Assembly (NCBI RefSeq): GCF_050624435.1
Contig: NC_134537.1
Span: 125,774,086-125,838,085 of the forward strand
Length of the DNA: 64,000 nucleotides
Source of the DNA: Tenrec ecaudatus
Taxonomy: Eukaryota; Chordata; Mammalia; Afrosoricida; Tenrecidae
Reading direction: 5' to 3'
A program made the translations under genes and the position numbers. Positions 10,531 through 20,163 of the stretch are shown here, piece after piece (positions within the stretch are counted from its first letter, which is position 1; the number at the start of each line of letters is the position of its first letter). The notes under the pieces are model-generated. The model had not been told where the DNA came from, ran no database searches, and saw only the letters and a program-made list of their open reading frames with translations.

Positions 10531-11089
10531 TTTTCCTGATCAATATAAATTTACTGACCCGTGATCTTCCCTCTGAAAGTTGGACATTAAATAAGGAATA
10601 CCAAAGAAAATCGATGCAGTTGAGCCCATGTAAAATTGAAATTTTGTTACAAATTTCCCCCCTTTTGATCAGATTCTTCTGTGGAATCTTTTAGAAAAAA
10701 CATTCACTAGTGGTAGCTGGGCATTCTCTGGTTCTTCTGGTCTCACGGCAAAGGGGCAGTTGTTTATGGAGGCAATTAGCCACACAACCCCTTTCCTCCT
10801 ATTCCTGTTTCTTGTTTCTTGTTTCTCTTTTGCTCCAAGTGAATAGAGACCAATTTTGGGGCCTTGCATGGCCCCTTGAAAACTTTTAAGACCACGGTAC
10901 TAAACAAATAACTAGGAGATAGAGCAGAAGTACTGAGCATGTTACTGGATGTCCCATGAAACCATGACTGTCAGCTTCTAAATCAAGGAACCAAAACAGC
11001 TGAGGTAGTCCATACGCAGCCTCAACACCTGCCCTGTGTGTGTGTGTGTGCATGCGTGATTTTTGTATGTATTTCTATCATACAACTCT
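10531..11089 (-). mobile_element. Old afrotherian-type L1 3' UTR, antisense, part 2
   Basis: 'CCTTTTGATCAGATTCTTCTGTGG', 'TAGTGGTAGCTGGGC', 'TCACGGCAAAGGGGCAGTTG', 'GAGGCAATTAGCCACAC' and 'GATGTCCCATGAAACCATG' appear in order, matching the fragments at 8220-8556 and 49690-49990. A short (TG)n lies at 11035-11050. Confidence 0.6.
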
Positions 11090-11102
11090 TGCCAACTTTT
11101 TT

Positions 11103-11194
11103 TTTATTATTAAATTTTAACAACTTATTGGGGCTCATACAATTCTTTTCACAGTTCATATATATACATACATCAATTGTATAAAGCACATCTG
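11103..11194 (-). mobile_element. L1-tail mini-element, monomer
   Basis: A discrete 92-bp antisense copy of only the L1 3' tail, flanked by a perfect 13-bp duplication TGCCAACTTTTTT (11090-11102 and 11195-11207). In sense it reads from CAGATGTGCTTTATACAATTG to the CCCCAATAAGTTG end. The duplication and poly(A) show it retroposed as a separate unit. Confidence 0.8.
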
Positions 11195-11207
11195 TGCCAA
11201 CTTTTTT

Positions 11208-11345
11208 ACAGCAATAACAGTGATCCATATGATTTTTCCATCACTTCTACACCCAACTTTTCTTCTTCACTCCTATCCCCGGTAAGCACTAATAAAATTT
11301 GTTCCCTCTATAATGTCCTTTTCTTGTCTTTTCCTGGAAGTGAGG
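11208..11345 (-). mobile_element. Old afrotherian-type L1, antisense, part 3
   Basis: Continuation of the host L1 between the mini-element and the ERVL-type LTR; TGAGG at 11341-11345 is the LTR target site. Confidence 0.5.
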
Positions 11346-11366
11346 TGTAGTAGTTACATACTCTGG
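11346..11366 (-). mobile_element. ERVL-type solo LTR, 3' terminus (split copy)
   Basis: Antisense LTR end TGTAGTAGTTACATACTC, separated from the rest of the LTR (13139-13620) by a young L1. The flanks TGAGG (11341-11345) and GGAGG (13621-13625) form a 5-bp duplication with one mismatch. Confidence 0.7.
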
Positions 11367-12221
11367 TGTCAACGTGAGACTTTTTTTTTTTTTTTGCCAT
11401 TTTGTTAGCAAGCATCTCAGCTTTTCTTTCTTTCTTTTTTTTTTTTTTTAATTTTAACAATTTATTAGGGGCTCATACAATTCTTATCACAGTTCATACA
11501 AATACATACATCAATTGTATAAAGCACATCTGTACAGTCTTTGCCCTAATCATTTTTTTCTCCTCTTTTTTTTTTTTTACATTTTATTAGGGACTCATAC
11601 AACTCTTATCACCATCCATACATATACATACATCAATTGTATAAAGCACATCCATACATTCCCTGCCCCAATCATTCTCAAGGCATTTGCTCTCCACTTA
11701 AGCCCCTTGCATCAGGTCCTCTTTTTTTTTTCCCCTCCCTCCCCTTTCCCCCTTCCCTCATGTGCCCTTGGTAATTTATACCTCGTTATTTTGTCATATC
11801 TTGCCCTATCCGGAGTCTCCCTTCCCCCCTTCTCTGCTGTCCTTCTCCCAGGGAAGAGGTCACATGTGGATCCTTGTAATCAGTTCTCCCTTTCCAACCC
11901 ACTCACCCTCCACTCCCCCAGCATCGTCCCTCACACCCTTGGTCCTGAAGGTATCATCCACCCTGGATTCCCTGTACCTCCAGCCCTCATATGTACCAGT
12001 GTACAGCCTCTGTCCTATCCAGCCCTGCAAGGTAGAATTCGGATCATGGTAGTTGGGGGGAGGAAGCATCCAGGATCTGGGGGAAAGCTGTGTTCTTCAT
12101 CGGTACTACCTCGCACCCTAATTAGCCCATCTCCTCTCCTAATCGCCTCTATGAGGGGATCTCCATTGGCCGACACTTGGGCCTTGGGTCTCCACTCTGC
12201 ACTTCCCCCTTCATTCAATAT

Positions 12222-12278
12222 GGTGTATATATACACATATATACATATACACACATATATACATATACAAACATATAT
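12222..12278. repeat. (TA/CA)n microsatellite
   Basis: Alternating TATATACACATATATACATA-type sequence inside the young L1 3' UTR, followed by a T15 run. Confidence 0.8.
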
Positions 12279-12299
12279 CTTTTTTTTTTTTTTTTGCAT

Positions 12300-12738
12300 G
12301 ATGCCTTATACCTGGTCCCTTTGGCACCTCGTGATCGCACTGGCCGGTGTGCTTCTTCCATGTGGGCTTTTTTGCTTCTGAGCTAGATGGCCGCTTGTTC
12401 ACCTTCAAGCCTTTAAGACCCCAGACACTATCTCTTTTGATAGCCCGGCACCATCAGCTTTCTTCACCACATTTGCTTATGCACCCATTTGTCTTCAGCG
12501 ATCCTATCATGGAGGTGTGCAGTCAATGATATGATTTTTTGTTCTTTGATGCCTGGTAACTGATCCCTTTGGGACCACTCTATCACACAGGCTGGTGTGT
12601 TCTTCCATGTGGACTTTGTTGCTTCTGAGCTAGATGGCCGCTTGTTTATCTTCAAGCCTTTAAGACCCCAGTCACTATCTCTTTTGATAGCCGGGCACCA
12701 TCAGCTTTCTTCACCACATTTACTTGTTCACCCACTTT
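12300..12738 (-). repeat. Tandem duplication inside L1 3' UTR
   Basis: The module starting GATGCC and containing CTTCTGAGCTAGATGGCCGC, CTTTAAGACCCCAG and CACCATCAGCTTTCTTCACC occurs twice, at 12300-12490 and 12548-12738, with a period near 248 bp. The sense-strand L1 at 13900-15869 has it only once. Confidence 0.85.
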
Positions 12739-13156
12739 GGCTCCAGCCGTTGTGTCAGGAGAGTGAGCATCATAGAGTTCCAATTTAATAAAAGAAGGTA
12801 TTCATGCATTGAGGGAGTGTTTGAGTAGAGGCCCAAGGTCCTTCCGCCACGTTAAAACTTGACCTATAAATATAGACACATAGATCTATTTCCCCATCCT
12901 CCTATATATATTTGCATGTACATGTCTTTGTCTAGACCTCCATGTATGCCCTTTGACTCCTAGCTCTTTCCTCCATCTCCCTTGACTTTCCTCCTGCCCT
13001 ACTACCATGCTTCATCGCCACCTGGGCTAGAGTATACCTCTTCTCTAAGCAACCTTACCCTTGATCATTTCCCACCAGGCCTGCCACTCCGCCTTCTCTA
13101 CCCTTTGGGGTCCCATGTTTTTCCCTTGTCCCTGGGTTTGTCAACGTGAGACTTTT

Positions 13157-13620
13157 AAGAGTGGAGTTTAGCCTGTCAATCAGGTCACAGCTGGATGACC
13201 TCATTTGGAGGCACTAAGGAGATAAACAGCTCACTGGAGGCCAGATACACTCTCTCACTGCGAGACATTCCTGTTGACAAGCCACATGGAGCTATGCTGA
13301 CAGAGCTAGAGCCCTGGAGCTGGAGGAGCCACGTGGAGACCCACACCAGCACTGAGATGCTTCCACTGCCACTGGATCAGAAGAATTTTCACCCACTGGC
13401 CTGTGATCCTCCTGCATTCGGTGTTATTGCATGTGTTTCGTGAGTCTGAAGGGGAATTTATAGACTGCTTTCAGAAATATGGGCTAATATCGGACTTAAG
13501 GACTTGATATGGACTGGGCTGGGATGTTTTCTCAACATACCATTGCTCTGTTACATAAAGCTCTTTCTTACACACATATGAGTCTCCCTGGATTTGTTTG
13601 AGTCTGCCTAGACTAACCCA
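13157..13620 (-). mobile_element. ERVL-type solo LTR, main part
   Basis: Antisense LTR: 'AGCCTGTCAATCAGGTCACAGC', 'GATGACCTCATTTGGAGGCAC', 'GGAGCCACGTGGAGACCC', 'GGACTTGATATGGACTGGGC', and the terminus GCCTAGACTAACCCA. Its 3' end was separated by the young L1 insertion (11346-11366). Solo LTRs carry promoter and polyadenylation signals but no viral genes. Confidence 0.8.
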
Positions 13621-13884
13621 GGAGGTCACATTACACTTCTCCTTTTGTGACTGGCTTACTTCAGTAAGCATAGTGTCTGCAAGCTCCATTCACACTGTGT
13701 TAAGATCCACTTCTCCTACAGTCATGTTCTGTTGTATCTTTGCACAGCCTTTTATCAATCGTTCACCTGTGGGTGGACATTTAGGTTGTTTCCACCTTTT
13801 GGCTGTTGTGCACAATGGTGTACACATCTCTTATAAGTACCGCGCGCTAACCAATTGCGATTCTGGAGTTTTTACACATCTCTT
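13621..13884 (-). mobile_element. Old L1, antisense, part 4
   Basis: 'TGTGACTGGCTTACTTCAGTAAGC', 'GGGTGGACATTTAGGTTG' and 'TTTCCACCTTTTGGCTGTTGTG' are the classic antisense L1 text just inside the 3' UTR. It is interrupted on the right by a sense-strand young L1. Confidence 0.7.
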
Positions 13885-14861
13885 AAAAAAGAGTATTGTC
13901 CCCAATTCCAACTATGTGGACCTCCCCCCACCCCCTCAGAAGAATGCACTTCAGAGTACCAGCACTGGGGCTACAGCTTGGGGGGAGGGGAGTGTTCAAT
14001 TAGAGCACACGGGAGAAATGAAAAGGTTATGGAGAGGGAGAAGACATCCTGGCCCACCAAGCCCCAAGGATGATGTTCCAGCTTGGAGCAGGCAGTGCAC
14101 GGGAAGACTCTAGGGCCAGCCCCACCATGGGACATGGTGTCCCTCACTGAACCATGGCACTGCGGGGACAGCCCTGGAGACACAGTGTGGGAATACTGCT
14201 CAGTCTGGCCCCATCACGCTGGGACGAGGCACCAAGGGCATGCAGCAGAGCAACAGGGGGAGCAGAGTGATGAAACCCTCGGGGAATACCAAAAATAGAC
14301 TTGGGAGACAGAGTGTGGCACCCCATCAGACTCGACTAGAAAACACTCATAAAGGCCAACAAGTAGACCTTAAACTGTTTACAGGCCTTTCCATTTTTGT
14401 CAGTGACTTTCTTTTTGATACTGTTATTTTGTTCTTGCTTTCTGCTGCTATTGTTATTGTTTTGCTGGTTTTGACTTCCTTCGTGTTATTTTACTTTGCC
14501 TGGTTTTTTCACTTATTAATGTATCTGCATGTTTATCTAGATAGGATAGCCGGGATAAATAATTAAGAGATGAAAAAACAGGACCAATGGTTCTGGGGGG
14601 GATACGGGAGCAGGGAAGGTGGGAGAAAGGAAGGCAGGGGGTAAGCCAGGGGACGAACTGAGGGACAAAGGAACAACAAGCGAACTAAAGTCAATGGAAG
14701 GAAGCTTGTAGGATGCCTAGTGGGGCTCAATCAAGGGCAATGTAGCACGAGGAATTACCAAACCTGATGGTGGAACAAGAGGGAATTAAAAAGGAAATAG
14801 AGGAAGAGGACCAGGAGGTAAAGGACGTTTATAGAGGCCTAAATACAGGCATGTACATATG

Positions 14862-14900
<39 letters not shown>

Positions 14901-15884
14901 AGAGGGGAATAGAACTATGAAATCATAGCTATTTCTTAAGAATTAAGGTAGCAGATGGACATGGGGCCTCAATTCAAGTACTCCCTTAACACAAGAACAC
15001 TTTGTTCTAACAATCCGGCATTCTGTGATGCTCACCTTCTCAACATAATCACTGAAGACAAAATGGGTGCATAAGAAAATGTGGTGAAGAAAGCTGATGG
15101 TGCCTGGTTATCCAAAGATATAGTGTCTGGGGTCTTAAAGGTTTGAAGATAAACAAGCGGCTGTCTACCTCAGAAGCAACAAAGCCCACATGGAAGAAGC
15201 ACACCAGCCTGTGCAATCATGAGGTGTCGCTGGGATCGTGAGGTGTCGCTGGGATCAGGTATCAGGCATATAAGACTCAGAATAAAACCATACCCAAGGT
15301 GAATGGGGTGGGGGGCATGGAGTGGAGAACCAATGCCCGTCTGTAGACAATTGGACATCCCCTCACCGAGGGGTCACAGGGAAGAGATGAGCCAGTCAAC
15401 GTGCAGTACAGCACTGATGAAACGTACAACTTTTCTCTAGTTCTTCGGTGCTTCCTTCCCCCCATTATCATGACCTCACTTCTACCTTATGAGTCAGATT
15501 AGACCAGAGCATGCACACTGCTACAGATAAGAGCCTGAAACACAGGGAATCCAGGACAGATACACCCTCCAGGGCCAACAATGAGAAATACTAGGAGGAT
15601 TAGGGGAGGGTGGGGGGAGAAGGGGGAATCAATCACAAAAATCAACCTATAACCCCCTCTCAGGGGGACGAACACTGGAAAAGTAGGTGAGGGGTGATGG
15701 AGGACTATGGAAAGGGAGGGGGAAGAAATGGGGAGCTACTATCAGGGGCTCAAGTGGGAAAAGAATGCTTTAAAAATGTGGCAGCATATGTGTAAATGTG
15801 CTTGACACACTGGATGAAAGTGTGGATTGTGATAAGAGATGTAAGAGCCCCCAATAAAAGTATTTTGGGGGAAAAAGAATATTG
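13885..15884 (+). mobile_element. Young (tenrec-type) L1 3' portion, sense
   Basis: A ~1970-bp 5'-truncated L1 ending 'GATAAGAGATGTAAGAGCCC', 'CCAATAAAAGTATTTTGGGGG'. The flanks AAAAAGAGTATTGTCC (about 13884-13899) and AAAAAGAATATTGCC (15870-15884) form an imperfect target duplication. It holds one copy of the 3' UTR module near 15080-15220. No ORF2 coding remains recognisable; the 14240-14566 frame has no known domain. Confidence 0.8.
14863..14898. repeat. (AT)n microsatellite
   Basis: An uninterrupted AT dinucleotide run of about 36 bp within the young L1 3' UTR, at the position equivalent to the (TA) stretch of the antisense copy. Confidence 0.95.
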
Positions 15885-16040
15885 CCATTTTGATTTCATC
15901 TCTCTAATAGCTAATAATGTGAAGCATCTTTTTGTGTTGGGTTCTTGAATGCCCTCTTTGGTGAGGTGTCTGTTAATTTCCTTTGCCCGTTCTTAATTTG
16001 TCTTTTGTTGTTAAGTTGTAGAAATTTCTTGTTGTAATCA
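15885..16040 (-). mobile_element. Old L1, antisense, part 5
   Basis: 'TTTTGATTTCATCTCTCTAATAGC', 'TTCTTGAATGCCCTCTTTGGTG' and 'TCCTTTGCCCGTTCTTAATTTG' are canonical antisense L1 text that directly continues 13884. Confidence 0.75.
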
Positions 16041-16869
16041 TCTTTTGGGAGATTTATACCAAACTCGTTCCAAGGAGTTGGAGATGACAAAATTCCCAAC
16101 ATCCAGCTCCTCCAAAATGCGAATCTTTTCCATTTCACCGCTACTCCTCCTGCGAGCGTATTCTCTCATGTTTCGGGGTTCTGTGAAATCACTGCTGTGC
16201 TCCCCGGAAACTGTCAAAAGTTTGAGGAAAATTCCCACTCGATGGTGGGTTCTATTCAGTCCCCAAATCCCAAAGTCGGGCAGGTGTAGGTCTGATGCTG
16301 TGCCCAGAAGGTACGCTCCACTCCTGGCTCTCGTCAGTGATGCGATCACACCCCTTGCTTCTCTGAGGAATTATTGTATACATAGCAAGATAGCCTTGTA
16401 GGGAAAGTTCATTTGATGGTAGTTACATGATTCAATCAAATTAACATATAAACCTTCACCCAAATATAATAATCTATTTTCCACCCCGGACTGTGGATCT
16501 TATTTATGCACATATGACTGAGACCTCTGGTAGGATGTTTCCAGTAGAGGTTGGCCTCCTAATCTTCATTAGCTAGGTTTTTCCCCAGGCCACTCCAGAG
16601 CAGGTTTTCTCCTCTTAGCTGGAGCATATAATTCCTTACATCTATTACAAGCAGTAGGAAGCAAGAAAATCATTAAGGAAAGCATGTCTTCTGATTCAGA
16701 CCTTCTACTAAGGTCAGGTCTTAGTCTCATCCTATCCCTATTTGCTAGCAGATAATGTTCTCCGGCATGGGACTACAGCCACGGGCATATGCCATCCAGG
16801 TTTATAATATATCCCACGGGGGGTTATGGCTGGAAGGACCATATTCACTGAGTATAACTCACTTAGGAA
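16041..16869. other. Unassigned sequence
   Basis: Not recognised. Opposing frames of 118 codons (16045-16401, plus) and 103 codons (16038-16349, minus) cover the same bases without a known domain. An old LTR or retroelement fragment is possible. Confidence 0.25.
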
Positions 16870-17052
16870 GGAGCCCTGGTGACATTTTGGGTCCAGTACT
16901 GGGCTTCAAATCTGTAGACTGGTGACTCAAAACTACTCCCCAGGGATGAAATGAAACTCCCTACTCCTGGAAAGATGTGCAGTCTCAGGAACCCGGAGAA
17001 GCAGCCCTACTCTGTCCTCTCGGGCACTGCGAGTCTGCACTGACGTGGGGGT
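16870..17052 (+). mobile_element. AfroSINE, full length
   Basis: Keeps the 5' GGAGCCCTGGTGAC start, then a B-box-like 'TGGTGACTCAAAACTACTCC', 'CAGTCTCAGGAACCCGG', and the 'GGGCACTGCGAGTCTGCACTGACG' end. Confidence 0.8.
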
Positions 17053-17231
17053 ACATTTTCAAGGCGTCTATTCAGATCAGCCTTGCTTATGGATCGTTTC
17101 TCAGTAGATCTAATATAGCCCATTCGCTGTTCAATTAATTGTTCCATCCTGCATCTGCACCATACTACTTTACTTAAGCCTAATAGATTGTAGTGTCTGG
17201 AAGCACTATGAATTGGGATAGACTTGATAGA

Positions 17232-17737
17232 TGTGTTAGTCTGGGTAGACTAGAGAAACAAATTCGTAAACACTCACATGTGTTTAAGAAAGAGCTTTAT
17301 ATACAAGAGCAATTGAATATTGAGAAAATGTCCCAGCTCAGTCCAGATCAAGTCCATAAGTCTGGTATTAGCCCATATGTCTTATACCAATCCATAAAGT
17401 CTCCTTCAGACTCACAAAACACATGCAATGATGCCAAATGCTGGAAGATCACAGGCCGGTAGGTGGAAAATCTTGTGGATCCAGTAGCCGTGGAAGCATC
17501 TCAGTGCTGGCAGGGGTCTCCATGTGGCTCCTCCGGCTCCAGGGCTGTAGCGTTGCTCCATGTGTCTTCTGAACAGGAATGTCACACAGGGAGGGAGGGA
17601 GTGTCCCGCCTCCAGTGAGCCATTTGTTGCCAAAGCGCCTCCAAATGAGGTCATTAAGCTGTGATCTGATTGACAGGCTAAACTCCACCCCTCCATGCTT
17701 AAGTCTCAAATTGACAACAGATTATGTAACTACCACA
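17232..17737 (+). mobile_element. ERVL-type solo LTR, intact ends
   Basis: The best-preserved LTR of the window. It begins TGTGTTAGTCTGGGTAGACT and ends ATGTAACTACCACA, with a perfect 5-bp duplication ATAGA (17227-17231 and 17738-17742). Within it are 'GCCAAATGCTGGAAGATCAC', 'GTGGCTCCTCCGGCTCCAGG' and 'CCTCCAAATGAGGTCATTAAG'. A 5-bp duplication and TG..CA ends fit ERVL. There is no internal region. Confidence 0.85.
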
Positions 17738-17742
17738 ATAGA

Positions 17743-19365
17743 CATGAGTAGGTAAGGCAAGATCTACTAATTTCTATTTTCGAAGATTCTTGGATAGTCT
17801 TTCCCAAGGGATGTGTAGATTACTTGCTGGTTGTTGGTTTTGATTTTGTTTTTTATACACAAGCCTCGACTTCTTTTTGTGGTCTTATTCTTATTATAGG
17901 CAATTTTACCAAAAGAAAAAAGGCATTATCTCATAAACCATTATCTCTGGTTTTAATAGGTTTTAAACCCAAGTGCTAATAATATGAAATATGTTATAAG
18001 AATGTCTTCACGACGTGACTGACTGTACGCTTGCTTCCCCAGTCTGGGATGTTGATGTGCGTGTGCCTGATTAATGCAATATTCCAGCTTTTTGTTTCTC
18101 CCATGGCCTGTGGAGACATTATCCCAACACATGAAGCAATACAATTATGATTCAGGTTACATCGCTGACATGTGAAAATTGCTAATTGAAAAGTAATTTT
18201 TTGAAAAGGTTAAGCAGTTAACCAATCAGTTTCTTGTTTCTATGATAAAAAGCAATCCATTTTTTCCACATTTTCCCCGCTACATGGAATCACCTTGCCA
18301 AGCTCAATTCTGGCACCAGGGAGGCCCACCTTTAAGGAAGCACTTAATGGGAGTGCAGTGGATGGGAATGAACCACACTGTGGGTTCTCGAAGTTGCATC
18401 CTCGATATGTAGTGTCAGCCAGCATCTTCGAGATCCAGATGGTGCACGAAGCACTGTGCGATAAAGCACAGGACCCCTCGGTGGCCTTGTATTGTTAGTA
18501 GAAAATATGATTTGACTTCTGTAATCAGCCTTCCCTAACTGAAAACAGAAGGGGAACTACGGTTTGTGCTTGTCATGCCAAGTTCGCTTTCTCTGTGGAC
18601 TTCAGGAGACTTTTTCAATGTTGTGCGGTGATATTGGTAATTAGCCCTGGTGAAGAAAGGCTCTGTTAGATTCTGCAGTGATGCATGCAGCTTTCACTGC
18701 AGCCAGTACCCGTGACCCTGGTGCCTAACTGCAAACAAGGATAGTTACCAGCCTCATTAGGAGACTGGCAGAAGGCGGATAAAGTCCTCCCTGGAGTTCG
18801 AATCCACTTGCGGCTTGCAGTGCACAAATGTTTACCTTTAAACAATATAAAATATGTCAGAATGGCTCTGCAACCTGTTGTCATTGGTATTCATGTGTTT
18901 TAACCTTCACCAGAAAGATGTCCTTCACTGCACACTTTTTGTGTGGTTGTTGGCTTACTCTTTTTGTTTTTCTTGGTTGCTTAGCTACGAGAAGAACAGA
19001 GTGTTGTCACCTTCTCACTTCCATCTTTTACACAACCAGCCACACCCTTCTACTAGGAGCCAGACTAGAAAACTAGGGATGAGACAAGGAGGACAATACA
19101 GTAAGTCCTCAGCACCCGTCAATCTAGAATTGAAGCTTGGCTTTATATAAAACATGGGCACTATTTTCTGGACATAGAATCAGATCACTTTTGTCGAAAA
19201 ATACTTCCTTTGATCTGAAAAATGTTGGGATTGGAGAAAACACACTGCATTAGTTTAAGACTTTCTCAGGCTGACACATGAAGACATTTTGAGGGCTAAC
19301 ATTAGCGAGTACTAACCAAACATTTTCTTTGCTAAGGACGTCACCATATTTTTCTTCACTGCATC
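17743..19365. other. Unassigned, mostly single-copy-looking sequence
   Basis: About 1.6 kb with no clear repeat signature. Short frames such as 18295-18498 (plus) and 18666-18884 (minus) have no known domain. It is a candidate for conserved non-coding sequence. Confidence 0.3.
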
Positions 19366-19373
19366 CTCTAGAG

Positions 19374-19565
19374 CAGCGGTTCTCGACCTTCCTCAGGCCA
19401 CGACCCTTTCATACAGTTCCTCATGTGGTGGTCACCCCCAACCATGAAATGATTTTTGCAGCTACTTCATCACTGTCATGTTGCTACTGTTATGAATCGA
19501 GCAACCCCAGTGAAAGGGTCATTCGACCCCGGAAGGGGTCACGACCCACAGGTTGAGAAGCGCTG
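19374..19565. mobile_element. SPIN-type hAT miniature transposon
   Basis: 192 bp. The left end CAGCGGTTCTCGACCTTCCT mirrors the right end AGGTTGAGAAGCGCTG. Inside are the SPIN-typical CACGACCCTTTCATACAGTTC, GTGGTCACCCCCAACCATG and TGCTACTGTTATGAATCG, then the right-hand GTGAAAGGGTCATTCGACCC and GGGGTCACGACCCACAGG. The flanks CTCTAGAG (19366-19373) and CCCTAGAT (19566-19573) match 6 of 8 bases around CTAG, the 8-bp duplication and preferred target core of hAT elements. It is non-autonomous. Confidence 0.92.
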
Positions 19566-19573
19566 CCCTAGAT

Positions 19574-19765
19574 GCTATACTTTCTGATAGTTGGGCATCA
19601 TCTAATTTGTTCACCAAACTTTGCTATAGCAACAATATCTCCAGTGATTTCTTCATGAGATGTAAAAGCCCCAAATCCATTCATGTGTCTATGGTTTATA
19701 TATGTCTCTGGTCACTTTAGGGGCCACATTGTCATTTTATGTAAAAGAGCATTATCACCCATCCA
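19574..19765 (-). mobile_element. Old L1 3' UTR fragment, antisense
   Basis: 'GATAGTTGGGCATC', 'AACTTTGCTATAGCAACAATATC', 'CCAGTGATTTCTTCATGAG' and 'TATGGTTTATATATGTCTCTGG' match the module at 1180-1390. Confidence 0.6.
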
Positions 19766-19781
19766 TCTGGGCCCTCATTCA

Positions 19782-19943
19782 CACTGCCATCCAGTCCACG
19801 CTGCCTCATGGCGACCCTGTCGCGCAGGGTCGAACTGCTCTTGCGAGTCTCCCAAGGCTGTAACTCTTAACTGAAACCGACTGCTGTCCTTTCTCCCAGG
19901 GAGTAGTTGTTGGATTCAGACCACTGCGCCTCTTGGGCTCCGC
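19782..19943 (-). mobile_element. AfroSINE, antisense
   Basis: Antisense order: 'CATGGCGACCCTGTCGCGCAGG', 'GAACTGCTCTTGCGAGTCTCCC', then 'CACTGCGCCTCTTGGGCTCC', the complement of the 5' end. Confidence 0.75.
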
Positions 19944-20015
19944 GTAAGGAGAGTAAACAAACAAACAGAAGACCCGTTGCTAGTTGAACTCTCCGTGTAA
20001 GGACAGGACAGGTCA

Positions 20016-20163
20016 GAGTTGAATGAGCCCGCTGGGTTTCCAAAGTTGTGATCTTTCTGGAAGCAGACTGCCACCTCTTTCTCCTGAGGAGCGGCTAGTG
20101 TCTTTGAAGAGCTGACCTTTCGGTTTGCAGCCTAGCACTTTAACCACGGCACCACCAGGGCTC
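20016..20163 (-). mobile_element. AfroSINE, antisense, partial
   Basis: 'GCTGGGTTTCCAAAGTTGTG', 'GAGGAGCGGCTAGTG', 'GAGCTGACCTTTCGGTTTGC' and 'TTAACCACGGCACCACCAGG' form the antisense 5' two-thirds. It is the second minus-strand copy within 250 bp. Confidence 0.8.

Larger units (their letters stand above)
11367..13156 (-). mobile_element. Young (tenrec-type) L1 3' end inserted in the LTR
   Basis: The flanking 18-bp duplication TGTCAACGTGAGACTTTT (11367-11384 and 13139-13156) proves a single retroposition event; the inserted body is 11385-13138. Antisense order: poly(T), an extra L1-tail unit (about 11440-11550), the main tail (from 11575), a long pyrimidine block, then two tandem copies of a ~190-bp module (12300-12490 and 12548-12738). 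Only 3' UTR is present. The 288-codon plus-strand frame at 11515-12381 is antisense to it and not a gene. Confidence 0.85.

Noticed and set aside
11515-12381. 288-codon plus-strand open frame, the longest in the window
   Set aside because: It is antisense to a young L1 3' UTR bounded by an 18-bp duplication. The translated text is low-complexity from pyrimidine runs and (TA/CA)n.
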